A stretch of DNA of 6,115 nt from an uncultured Oribacterium sp. (GTDB lineage: Bacteria; Bacillota; Clostridia; Lachnospirales; Lachnospiraceae): NCBI GenBank assembly GCA_934279105.1, contig CAKQWR010000118.1:1-6115 (forward strand), given 5' to 3'. The position numbers and the translations under genes were made by a program. Below the pieces are notes generated by a model. The model was not told the origin of the DNA, did no database searches, and worked only from the letters and a program-made list of their open reading frames with translations. Position 1 is the stretch's first letter. Each line of letters starts with the position of its first letter. Positions 1 through 6,107 of the stretch are shown piece after piece.

Positions 1-1
1 G

Positions 2-166
2 TACTGCTCCGACCACTACGTTCACGAAACCAACGCCGCCTACGCCATCTGGCTCCAGTGCTTCCACGACTACGCACAGGAAAAACTGATGGCCGATAAG
101 ACGGTAGCACTGAAAGCGGATGGACAGAAAGACAACAGCGCAGTCGAAGGCGCATCTTTATCTTGA
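2..166 (+). CDS. C-terminal fragment of an unrecognised protein (5' end outside window)
   Basis: An open frame enters from the left edge and ends at a TGA at 164-166, giving 54 residues. Its third codon positions are overwhelmingly C or G (for example TAC TGC TCC GAC CAC TAC), as in the clear genes here, so I take it as real coding sequence. The visible tail is rich in aromatic residues and His (SDHYVHETNAAYAIWLQCFH), then becomes a hydrophilic, Lys/Asp-rich end that looks disordered. I do not recognise the family and assign no function. It is convergent with cbiD: the two coding regions share 9 bases at their 3' ends, leaving no room for a separate terminator between them. Confidence 0.65.
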   Translation, partial: YCSDHYVHETNAAYAIWLQCFHDYAQEKLMADKTVALKADGQKDNSAVEGASLS

Positions 167-1468
167 TTCGTCTTCATTTTGTTCCACACCTGTCTCCCTG
201 AAGTCCTTGACCAGCCGCGCCGCGCCGGCCGTTTCGCCGACGCGCCCGAAGCGCTCTGAATACACGATGACCCCGAAGTCCATCTGCCCGCGAATCCGGT
301 GCCTGAGGTGGGCTTCGATTTCTTTCATGATGGAGGCCATCACGCTCTCCCGCATCCCCATCTCTTCAAGTCGCGTCAGCATCTCCTCCGTCGTCGTCGC
401 TTCGCGCATCGCGGCGACCTGCGCCTGCGTTCCGCCACAAAGCGCGAGATGTGCTGCGAAAATCTCCCAGCGCCCATCCGCCACGCGACTATGCGTGTTC
501 ATGATGCCTGCTGCAAGCTTGACCAGCTTCCCGATATTTCCGACGAGCAGAAATTCCGTCGCCCCATAGGAAATCGCGAGGTCGATCGCCTCACCGATGT
601 AATTCGACACCTCGACGGTCGGCACGCCGCGCAAGCCCAGATTCTGCTCCGCGTAACGCTGTCCGTAGTTCCCCGGCACTGCCAGGATCCGTTGTTTTCT
701 CTCTGGGCCAATGCTTCCATCATCCTTCCGCCCGCTTCCTGCCGTCTCTTCCAGCGCGAGTGTCTGCCGAATCGAGGTTTCGATCGTCGCAACGATGGCC
801 GCTTCCGACATCGGCTCCACGATACCGGTCGTACCGAGAATCGAAATCCCACCCTCGATGCCGAGCACCGGATTAAACGTCCGTGTCGCAAGCGCTGCAC
901 CTGCCGGTACGGAAATCGTAATCAGATAACAAGTCTTCTCGTCGTCTTCGAATTCTGCGAGCACCTGCTGCACCGCATCGAAGATCATCTGGCGCGGCAC
1001 GCGATTGATCGCGCTCTGCCCGACCGCCTGCTCGAGGCCCGGCTTCGTCACCCGGCCGACCCCCTCACCGCCGGTAAGATACAGCCGTCCATCCGCAGAC
1101 ACGAATGCACCTGCCGGTACCACTTCGGATGACGCAGGCATCCTTTCGGATGTTACATCACCATGCCTGAATACCTTCACATTCGCACGAATCTCTGTGC
1201 CATTCGTGACATCCGGATCATCGCCGGCATCCTTTCTGGTTGCGAAACCACCATCCTCCGTCGGATAGACTGACAGCGTGACCAGATGCTCCGCAGATGC
1301 TCCGACCCAGATCGTTTTCCGACTCTCCGGCAGTCGCACGCTCACCTCTGACCGTACCTGCCCGGTCAGGAAATGGAGCATCGCCGCCTGCGCGCACGCC
1401 GCCGCACAGGTGCCGGTCGTCAGCCCGCAGCGGAGCTTTTTCTGATTTTTAAAAACAAATTCATTCAT
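158..1468 (-). CDS. cbiD: Cobalt-precorrin-5B (C1)-methyltransferase CbiD
   Basis: CbiD transfers a methyl group from S-adenosylmethionine to C1 of the ring-contracted intermediate, turning cobalt-precorrin-5B into cobalt-precorrin-6A in the anaerobic, early-cobalt route to cobalamin. It is cytosolic. Family motifs are all present: LRCGLTTGTCAAA (12-24), KDAGDDPDVTNG (79-90), LTGGEGVGRVTKPGL (131-145), NPVLGIEGGISILGTTGIVEPMS (from 199) and GNIGKLVKLAAGIMNTHS (310-327). At 436 residues it is longer than the usual roughly 360-390. The extra length appears to lie in hydrophilic stretches near 102-117 and 242-259 and in a charged C-terminal tail. The ATG at 1468 is chosen because GGGAG (1476-1480) sits 7 bases upstream. 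It follows the ABC ATPase by 35 bases on the same strand, so co-transcription is likely. No other cobalamin-synthesis gene is visible, and none can follow it directly because the next gene is convergent. Confidence 0.96.
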   Translation of the reverse strand: MNEFVFKNQKKLRCGLTTGTCAAACAQAAMLHFLTGQVRSEVSVRLPESRKTIWVGASAEHLVTLSVYPTEDGGFATRKDAGDDPDVTNGTEIRANVKVFRHGDVTSERMPASSEVVPAGAFVSADGRLYLTGGEGVGRVTKPGLEQAVGQSAINRVPRQMIFDAVQQVLAEFEDDEKTCYLITISVPAGAALATRTFNPVLGIEGGISILGTTGIVEPMSEAAIVATIETSIRQTLALEETAGSGRKDDGSIGPERKQRILAVPGNYGQRYAEQNLGLRGVPTVEVSNYIGEAIDLAISYGATEFLLVGNIGKLVKLAAGIMNTHSRVADGRWEIFAAHLALCGGTQAQVAAMREATTTEEMLTRLEEMGMRESVMASIMKEIEAHLRHRIRGQMDFGVIVYSERFGRVGETAGAARLVKDFRETGVEQNEDESR

Positions 1469-1475
1469 GCCATCA

Positions 1476-1480
1476 CTCCC
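1476..1480 (-). promoter_or_regulatory. Ribosome-binding site of cbiD
   Basis: GGGAG on the minus strand lies 7 bases before the ATG at 1468, inside the 35-base gap after the ATPase stop codon. It fixes the cbiD start. I see no promoter or terminator in this gap. Confidence 0.7.
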
Positions 1481-1503
1481 GCTGTCCTGTCCTTCAGCAT
1501 TTT

Positions 1504-2403
1504 TTACTGCCGACGATGTACCGCCGGACCCACAATTGTTCTTCCCTCGCTCCGTCCGTACAGCAGGTGAAATTCCTCCTCGCTGATATCATATAGCGGC
1601 GCGATGATCTCCTCCCGGAAGATTTCTTCCGGTGTACCGATGTGCTCGGCATGTCCGTTTTTCACCGTCAGAAGCTGGTCAGCGAGCAGTCGGGCGAGCT
1701 CGATTTCGTGGAGCGAAGCCACGATCGTCATGCCTGCCCGCGCTTTTTCACGAAGCACACGCAGAAGCTTCAGCTTATAGTGGATATCGAGGTAACCGGT
1801 CGGTTCATCGAGAATCAAGAGCTTCGGATCCTGTGCCAGCGCCCGTGCAAGCAGTGCCCGCTGTTTCTGACCGTCACTCAATTCCCGAAAATCACGCTCC
1901 CGAAGGTCCATCACATCCATCGCATCCATCGCATCCTTTACCTTCACTTCGTCCTCTGCATCAAGCCGTCCCAGACGTCCGGTATACGGATAGCGTCCGA
2001 GGGACACCACATCGCGCACGGTCATGAGCTCCGGCTTCAGACGATCCGTCAGCATGACAGCTACCTCACGCGCGAGCGCCTCACCGGAAAAGTGTTGTAC
2101 ATCCCGACCATCCAACGTCACCGTTCCCTGGATCGGCAGAAGCGCTCGTGACAGGGTCTTCAGTACGGTCGATTTTCCCGCGCCATTCGGTCCGATGAGC
2201 ACCAGGATTCCACCACGCGGCACGTCAAAACGAAGCCCATCCAGTACGACATGGCCATGATAGCCCGCTGCCACATCCACGACCGACATGTGCTGCGCAG
2301 CAAACGCACTCTCTTTCTTCACAGAAGTGCATTTTCCAGTCACATCGCCGGCCCGCGTTTCCTGCAGGCACTGTTCATTTCTTCGATTCTGTTCGCGCAT
2401 CAT
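1504..2403 (-). CDS. ABC transporter ATP-binding protein, FecE/BtuD-like
   Basis: This is the cytoplasmic ATPase that would power import through the adjacent FecCD-type permease. In the 299-residue product I see Walker A GPNGAGKST (71-79), signature LSDGQKQR (175-182), Walker B LLILDEPT (195-202), D-loop YLD (204-206) and the switch histidine H232 in SLHE. The signature is LSDGQ rather than LSGGQ. The expected Q-loop site reads VMLTDR (116-121) with no glutamine. Both variants are, to my knowledge, common in an anaerobe subgroup of the iron/cobalamin ATPases, so I read the enzyme as intact. A 38-residue hydrophilic leader precedes the first beta strand. The start at 2403 is favoured by the strong ribosome site and the ATGA overlap with the permease stop. 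A second ATG at 2400 is equally possible, while Met39 (2289) lacks a good ribosome site. The same frame stays open far upstream through the permease gene, which is a high-GC artefact. Confidence 0.93.
   Translation of the reverse strand: MMREQNRRNEQCLQETRAGDVTGKCTSVKKESAFAAQHMSVVDVAAGYHGHVVLDGLRFDVPRGGILVLIGPNGAGKSTVLKTLSRALLPIQGTVTLDGRDVQHFSGEALAREVAVMLTDRLKPELMTVRDVVSLGRYPYTGRLGRLDAEDEVKVKDAMDAMDVMDLRERDFRELSDGQKQRALLARALAQDPKLLILDEPTGYLDIHYKLKLLRVLREKARAGMTIVASLHEIELARLLADQLLTVKNGHAEHIGTPEEIFREEIIAPLYDISEEEFHLLYGRSEGRTIVGPAVHRRQ
1908..1936 (-). repeat. Imperfect 9-base tandem repeat inside the ABC ATPase gene
   Basis: On the plus strand the unit CATCCATCG occurs at 1914-1922 and 1923-1931. 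A partial copy CATCC follows at 1932-1936, and a degenerate copy precedes at 1908-1913. It encodes DAMDAMDVMD (residues 157-166), in the helical subdomain just before the ABC signature. The unit is a multiple of three, so gain or loss of copies would keep the frame. Confidence 0.75.
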
Positions 2404-3395
2404 CTCCTCCTCTCCTGCAGCAGCATCCAGATGACGACCGGTGCCCCGATGAGCGATGTAACGGTCGAGATATTGAGCTCCGTCGGGCTCAACAGCATGC
2501 GTGCCATGAGATCGCAGGCTGCCGTGAATGCCGCACCGCCGAGAAAAGCCGCCGGAATCAGCACACGTGGCTCCGAGGTCCGGAGCAGCCGTCGCATGAT
2601 GTACGGCGCCGCCACGCCGACGAAGCTGATCGGCCCGGCAAATGCAGTAACCGTCGCTGAGAGAATACTCGACAGCAGAATGAGAATCGTGCGGAAGCGC
2701 CGAACATTGACCCCGAGTGAGCGTGCGTAGCCCTCTCCGAGCCGGAAGGCACCGATTTCTTTCGACATGCAGAACACCAGCACCATCGTCACCCCCACCA
2801 CGCCGAGGGACACAAGCACATCCGTCCAGTCCGCGCCCGAAAAGGAGCCGAGCGACCAGCCGTGGAGATTCACGATGTCCGCATCCTCCGCAAAGGTAAT
2901 GAGAAAATCTGTGATGGCACTCGCCACATAACCGATCATGATGCCGCCGATGAGGATCGACGCCATGTGCTGCACACGCTTCGAAATCAGGAGGATGAAG
3001 CCGGTCGACAGGAGGGCGCCAATGAAGGCGGCCGCGACGTTGATGGCTGCACTGGTGGTCTTGAGCTGCGTCAGGGTCAGAAGCATGGAAAGCGTGACGG
3101 TCAGCTTCGCGCCGCTTGAGATGCCGAGGATGTAGGGTCCGGCGATGGGATTTTCGAAGAAGGTCTGCAGCAGGAAGCCGCTCAGCGCGAGTGCACCACC
3201 GAGAATCAGCGCGAGGCAGACACGCGGCAGGCGGATACGCCAGAGGATGGTCTGAGAAACACTGTCCTCGCGCAGCGTCACCGTACCGATGGAGACATTG
3301 AGATAAAAAATATAGAGAAGTACGAAAAGAAGGCATGCAAATACGATCACATACCGGCGCGTACGTCTCCTGTTTTCCTGCTGAAATTCACTCAT
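2400..3395 (-). CDS. ABC transporter permease, FecCD/BtuC family
   Basis: This is the membrane subunit of a metal-chelate importer (siderophore, haem or corrinoid class). The 331 residues match the family's usual length. The hydrophobicity pattern fits about 8-10 membrane helices, the first near 15-37. Family landmarks are RLPR (55-58), LALSGFLLQTFFENPIAGP (69-87) with PYILGISSGA after it, the coupling-helix stretch GEGYARSLGVNV (220-231) that contacts the ATPase, GPISFVGVAAPYIMRRLL (254-271), and PTELNISTVTSLIGAP (304-319). The frame is open up to 3497, but the ATG at 3395 is preferred. AAAGGA lies 7 bases before it, the product then begins MSEFQQ, and the upstream residues resemble nothing in the family. 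An ATG at 3401 abuts the Shine-Dalgarno and is less likely. Its TGA overlaps the ATPase start as ATGA, so the two are translationally coupled. The presumed binding-protein gene ends 193 bases upstream. Confidence 0.95.
   Translation of the reverse strand: MSEFQQENRRRTRRYVIVFACLLFVLLYIFYLNVSIGTVTLREDSVSQTILWRIRLPRVCLALILGGALALSGFLLQTFFENPIAGPYILGISSGAKLTVTLSMLLTLTQLKTTSAAINVAAAFIGALLSTGFILLISKRVQHMASILIGGIMIGYVASAITDFLITFAEDADIVNLHGWSLGSFSGADWTDVLVSLGVVGVTMVLVFCMSKEIGAFRLGEGYARSLGVNVRRFRTILILLSSILSATVTAFAGPISFVGVAAPYIMRRLLRTSEPRVLIPAAFLGGAAFTAACDLMARMLLSPTELNISTVTSLIGAPVVIWMLLQERRR
2404..2416 (-). promoter_or_regulatory. Strong ribosome-binding site of the ABC ATPase, inside the permease gene
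   Basis: The minus strand reads AGGAGAGGAGGAG directly before ATGATG. These bases also encode the ERRR end of the permease, so the Arg-rich tail doubles as a near-perfect Shine-Dalgarno. The AGGAGG core is only 2 bases from the first ATG (2403) and 5 from the second (2400). The upstream GGAG gives better spacing for the first. Confidence 0.75.
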
Positions 3396-3401
3396 CCGCA
3401 T

Positions 3402-3408
3402 TTCCTTT
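3402..3408 (-). promoter_or_regulatory. Ribosome-binding site of the permease gene
   Basis: AAAGGAA on the minus strand decides the start. Its AAAGGA core is 7 bases from the ATG at 3395 but almost touches the ATG at 3401. An AT-rich TATATATA (3411-3418) lies just upstream. A CTGAAA box sits 17 bases before it, but that would place the transcript start almost on the Shine-Dalgarno, so I do not call it a promoter. Confidence 0.65.
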
Positions 3409-3506
3409 ACTATATATAGCTTCTGTTTGATGGTTTTCAGTATACTCGATTTTCGTTTGCTGGAATAGTAGCATCTGGAGGTGAAGTATCTCGACAATCC
3501 AGAAGA

Positions 3507-3541
3507 GATTCTTCATTTAAAAACAGCCGGGATGAAGAATC
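3507..3541 (-). repeat. Perfect 10-bp inverted repeat (hairpin) in the transporter gap
   Basis: GATTCTTCAT at 3507-3516 pairs exactly with ATGAAGAATC at 3532-3541, leaving a 15-base loop. No run of T follows the stem on either strand, so it is not a standard intrinsic terminator. The left arm can also form a small competing hairpin: GAAGA (3502-3506) with TCTTC (3510-3514), loop GAT. This gives two mutually exclusive folds. A role as attenuator, processing site or mRNA stabiliser is inference. Confidence 0.6.
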
Positions 3542-3588
3542 ATCTCGACTGAACATTTACTTATGGAAAGAAATAGAAATCAGCCCTC

Positions 3589-5478
3589 TCAGGAGACCTG
3601 CTTCAGGAAGTGCATGTCGCGCTGGCCCTGCAGCATCCGGCTGACGTCTTCTTCGAAGTCCGCCATGCGATCGCTCAGCTGATAGAAGTCCTTGTCGGTC
3701 GTGTAGACATTGCCCTCCTTCACCGCTTTAAAATCGGCGAAAAGCGCATTTTTTCCGAGAAGCTCCTGAATCGATGCGAGCGGACGATCGAGGGTCGCGG
3801 AGTAAATGAGGTAATCGGCATCCTTGCAGCTACGGTAAAAATCTTCCACGGAAACCGTGACGTTGCTCTTCCGGCTGCCTTCGCTGAGGCTCGACATTTC
3901 AGGGGCGAGGTAACGTGCACCGGCGAGCTCGAGGAGTTCCGGAATATAGTCGTTCTTCCGGCGCACCTGAATCTGACCGGAGGAATTCACATAAAAATAG
4001 ACGACGGTCGGACGTGCGTCGACACGCTGCTCGGTATCGGCACGCTTACCTCTCGTTTTATCCTCGAAAAAAGATGGCCCTGCTGACTCCCCACTCGTCG
4101 AAACGTGACCGGATGCGGTCTCTGCATTCTTCTGAATCGCGAGGATGCGGGCCCGCTCCTTCTGATACCACTGCTTCGCTTCCTGCTCATGCCCGAACAG
4201 TGCGCCGTACACGCGGACCCACTCGAGGCGGCCGAGCACGTGCGGCTCATAGCTGGAGTAATCGATATAGACCGGGATACCGAGGGCATTCAGCTTTTCG
4301 ATGACCTCCGGTGCGCGGTAGATCATCGTCGATTCCAGTGCGAGGTCACAGCCTTCTCGCAGAAGCGTTTCATAATCCGGCTCGGAATATTTGCCGGCGA
4401 ACAGCATCGTGCCGTCCTTCATCGCAGTGCGGGCCTCGTCTACATACCAGCCCTCTTCCCGAAGTCCGGAAAAACGGATCTGACTGACCGCACCGATATC
4501 GCAGAGTGGTGCCATCACGGCACTCGCTGCGACATAGCTCGTCGTAAGCGGCTGCTGCAGCACGATCAGTTCGAGCTTGTCGCCCTTCTTTTCTTTGGTT
4601 CCACGGTTCGTCTCCGCGGCGCGCGCCGTGAAATGCGTGGCTGTTCCCGGAACGATCAGATATCGACGTGCACCGCCGGCCGTTTCCAGCAGCCGGTAGA
4701 TGGCGCCGGACGCATCTTTGTATTCGCTCAGCCGGAAGTACTCCGCCACCTCATTTTTCTCGGATGCGACGAAACTCAGTCCCTCGATTTCCGGTGCAGC
4801 CGACCAGTGAAGCGTTTCACTGCACTCGGCATCAGCCTCGCTCGTACGCTGCGAATTTATGCTGCCATGATGATCATCCGCTTCGCTTTTTTCTGTCGAA
4901 GCGATGCTGTTTGCATTCGCCACCTGCGTTGCGGAAGCCTGCATTGTCCGCCGCACCTCGTCGGTCGGCAGGGGGTGCGTCTCGGCATCGGCCGCGGAAT
5001 CCATCGGGCGCAGCATGCTGCCATCAAAGTTCAGCTGGTACTCGATCTCATAAGGTTTCGACATCGCCGTCGTATCGGCGAGCACCTCGATGGGTGCATC
5101 CAGCACAGAGACCGGAATCGTCATCACCGAATGACCGGTGGCATCGATGGCCGCATCGTACCGCACGCCGTCGACCTTCATGTAGTCATAGCTCGCACTC
5201 GACCAGTGAATGTCCGCCGTCGCCTGCCCATCCTTCACGTAAAAGCCGGTCGGCGAATCGATCGATGCACGCCCGGATCCGCCCGTCATCGACACCTGAA
5301 TCCAGTAACTTCCATTCGGAATTTCGGAGATGTCGGAAAACGAGGCGTCCGCCATCCCGATACGGGAAGCACATCCGGAAAGCAAGAGCACGCCTATGAC
5401 CATGCAGAGCATCATCCGCACGATCCTACGATATTCGCGACTGTCTCTCCTCTTTTGTTGTTGATTTTGCATGGTCAT
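3589..5478 (-). CDS. Lipoprotein substrate-binding protein of a metal-chelate ABC importer, with extra N-terminal domain
   Basis: This is the extracytoplasmic receptor expected to feed the FecCD permease encoded downstream. The 629-residue product is about twice the usual length of cluster-A binding proteins. In order: a basic N-terminus and hydrophobic segment (about 21-35) ending in lipobox LSGC (33-36), so Cys36 should be lipidated; a beta-rich domain at about 48-155 (NGSYWIQVSMTGGSGRASI, then HWSSASYDYMKVDG, then ADTTAMSKPYEIEY); a hydrophilic linker at about 158-228; and a BtuF/FepB-like fold at about 229-619. The last includes VAEYFRLSEYKDASGAIYRL, the YLIVPG strand and the PVYIDYSSYEPHVLGRLEWV spacer helix. 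The N-terminal domain resembles beta-sandwich modules, faintly NEAT-like, seen on such proteins in anaerobic Bacillota (from memory). A Ser/Gly/Lys-rich insertion at about 452-489 separates the helix from the second lobe. The ATG at 5478 is chosen over GTG 5484 and ATG 5472 by Shine-Dalgarno spacing. Ligand is unknown. Confidence 0.9.
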   Translation of the reverse strand: MTMQNQQQKRRDSREYRRIVRMMLCMVIGVLLLSGCASRIGMADASFSDISEIPNGSYWIQVSMTGGSGRASIDSPTGFYVKDGQATADIHWSSASYDYMKVDGVRYDAAIDATGHSVMTIPVSVLDAPIEVLADTTAMSKPYEIEYQLNFDGSMLRPMDSAADAETHPLPTDEVRRTMQASATQVANANSIASTEKSEADDHHGSINSQRTSEADAECSETLHWSAAPEIEGLSFVASEKNEVAEYFRLSEYKDASGAIYRLLETAGGARRYLIVPGTATHFTARAAETNRGTKEKKGDKLELIVLQQPLTTSYVAASAVMAPLCDIGAVSQIRFSGLREEGWYVDEARTAMKDGTMLFAGKYSEPDYETLLREGCDLALESTMIYRAPEVIEKLNALGIPVYIDYSSYEPHVLGRLEWVRVYGALFGHEQEAKQWYQKERARILAIQKNAETASGHVSTSGESAGPSFFEDKTRGKRADTEQRVDARPTVVYFYVNSSGQIQVRRKNDYIPELLELAGARYLAPEMSSLSEGSRKSNVTVSVEDFYRSCKDADYLIYSATLDRPLASIQELLGKNALFADFKAVKEGNVYTTDKDFYQLSDRMADFEEDVSRMLQGQRDMHFLKQVS

Positions 5479-5481
5479 CCG

Positions 5482-5487
5482 CACCTC
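5482..5487 (-). promoter_or_regulatory. Ribosome-binding site of the binding-protein gene, overlapping the tdk stop
   Basis: The minus strand reads TGAGGTGCGGATG. The TGA (5488-5486) ends tdk, and its GA is part of the GAGG Shine-Dalgarno, 5 bases before the ATG at 5478. The stop and the next start are only 7 bases apart, which is a classic layout for translational coupling. This spacing argues against the GTG at 5484, which would overlap the Shine-Dalgarno itself. Confidence 0.7.
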
Positions 5488-6094
5488 ACACGCCTGCGAT
5501 GTCTCTCGTCAGGTCTTCGTGTGGGCGGTCGCCGTGCAGCTTGCCTTCGAAATAGTGCTTCCGGCACAGTGCCACATAGGATTCGTTGCCGCCGAGCATG
5601 ACCTGGGCGCCGGTGCGCACGATCTTCCCGTCGCTGAAACGGGTGTTAAAGTGCGCCTTCTTGCCGCACCAGCAGAGCGTCGGGATTTCCTCGAGGCGGT
5701 CCGCCAGCTCGCAGAGCCGCTGTGAGCCCGGGAACAGCCTGCTCTGGAAATCGGTCATCAGACCATAGCAGATGACGGTGATTTCCTTATCGTCGACGAT
5801 GTGCGCGAAGGCCTCGACCTCCGCGGGGCTCAGGAACTGCGCCTCGTCAATGATGATGACCGTTTCCTTCACGAAATCGATGGTCTCCAGCCGTGCGAGG
5901 AAATTCGCCACCAGCTCACACTCCGCATGCAGGCCGACGCGCGACTTGATCTCACTCTTTCCATCACGCGTATCCGTCGCCGGCTTCAGAAGATACGGCA
6001 CATAGCCCTTCTCCAGATAGTTGTAGCGCACCATCAGCGCATTCGCCGTCTTACTGCTGCCCATCGCGCCGTAGCGGAAAATCAGTTTAGCCAT
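5486..6094 (-). CDS. tdk: Thymidine kinase, type II (TK1-like)
   Basis: This enzyme phosphorylates thymidine (and deoxyuridine) with ATP to give dTMP in the pyrimidine salvage pathway; it is cytosolic and forms tetramers in this family. The 202 residues match the family length. Visible features are the P-loop GAMGSSKT (9-16), the lasso/substrate-loop start DTRDGKSEIKSRVG (41-54), Walker-B-like IIIDEAQF (80-87) with the catalytic Glu84, and GLMTDFQSRLFPGS (111-124). A zinc site is formed by Cys141, Cys143, Cys177 and His180 (CWC ... CRKH), the same C-x-C/C-x-x-H pattern as in E. coli Tdk. The start at ATG 6094 has AAGGGAG 6 bases upstream. A hydrophilic tail of about 20 residues follows the zinc finger. 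The binding-protein gene starts 7 bases after its stop, so the two are very likely co-transcribed, although their functions seem unrelated. Confidence 0.97.
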   Translation of the reverse strand: MAKLIFRYGAMGSSKTANALMVRYNYLEKGYVPYLLKPATDTRDGKSEIKSRVGLHAECELVANFLARLETIDFVKETVIIIDEAQFLSPAEVEAFAHIVDDKEITVICYGLMTDFQSRLFPGSQRLCELADRLEEIPTLCWCGKKAHFNTRFSDGKIVRTGAQVMLGGNESYVALCRKHYFEGKLHGDRPHEDLTRDIAGV

Positions 6095-6100
6095 AACACT

Positions 6101-6107
6101 CTCCCTT
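6101..6107 (-). promoter_or_regulatory. Ribosome-binding site of tdk
   Basis: AAGGGAG on the minus strand lies 6 bases before the ATG at 6094. Only 21 bases upstream of tdk are in the window, so its promoter cannot be judged. Confidence 0.75.

Larger units (their letters stand above)
3396..3588 (-). other. Structured intergenic region between binding-protein and permease genes
   Basis: This is the only sizeable gap in the window. It is clearly more AT-rich than the flanking genes and carries no plausible small gene. Reading on the minus strand, it holds a 10-bp inverted repeat, then a 6-bp inverted repeat (3498-3503 with 3474-3479, loop 18), then a TATACT string (about 3441-3446) with no good -35 box, then the permease ribosome site. 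The 8-mer GTCGAGAT occurs on both sides of the 10-bp stem (3542-3549 and 3488-3495). The gap suggests that the permease genes have their own promoter or leader, or that the message is processed here. I see no Fur-box-like palindrome, and no cobalamin riboswitch on the minus strand. Confidence 0.5.

Noticed and set aside
299..1132. A 277-residue plus-strand open frame opposite cbiD.
   Set aside because: It has shadow composition (Arg/His/Cys-rich) and lies fully within the confidently identified cbiD.
2291..2302. The perfect 12-base palindrome TGCTGCGCAGCA in the ATPase leader region as an operator.
   Set aside because: It lies inside coding sequence (residues about 34-38), away from any promoter. 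A single GC-rich palindrome of this length is not strong evidence.
2404..3336. The ATPase frame stays open far upstream through the permease gene, suggesting a 610-residue fusion.
   Set aside because: The translation of this part is Arg/Cys/His-rich and resembles no family, while the other frame gives a textbook FecCD permease. The ATPase has its own strong ribosome site at 2404-2416.
3396..3497. An N-terminal extension of the permease up to 3497.
   Set aside because: The extra 34 residues are hydrophilic and resemble nothing in the family. The Shine-Dalgarno sits within them, just before the ATG at 3395.
3507..3541. An intrinsic terminator for the binding-protein gene.
   Set aside because: The stem is perfect but AT-rich, the loop is 15 bases, and no U-run follows on the minus or plus strand.
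3396..3588. A cobalamin riboswitch on the minus strand controlling the permease genes.
   Set aside because: I looked for the B12 box and the GGGAA/CCCGC-ACTG core in the right orientation and did not find them. The only B12-box-like string is on the opposite strand.
4105..5601. A 498-residue plus-strand open frame opposite the binding-protein gene.
   Set aside because: It is antisense to a clear lipoprotein gene, is rich in Arg, His and Cys as high-GC shadows are, and shows no recognisable motif or ribosome site. It also runs into the tdk gene.
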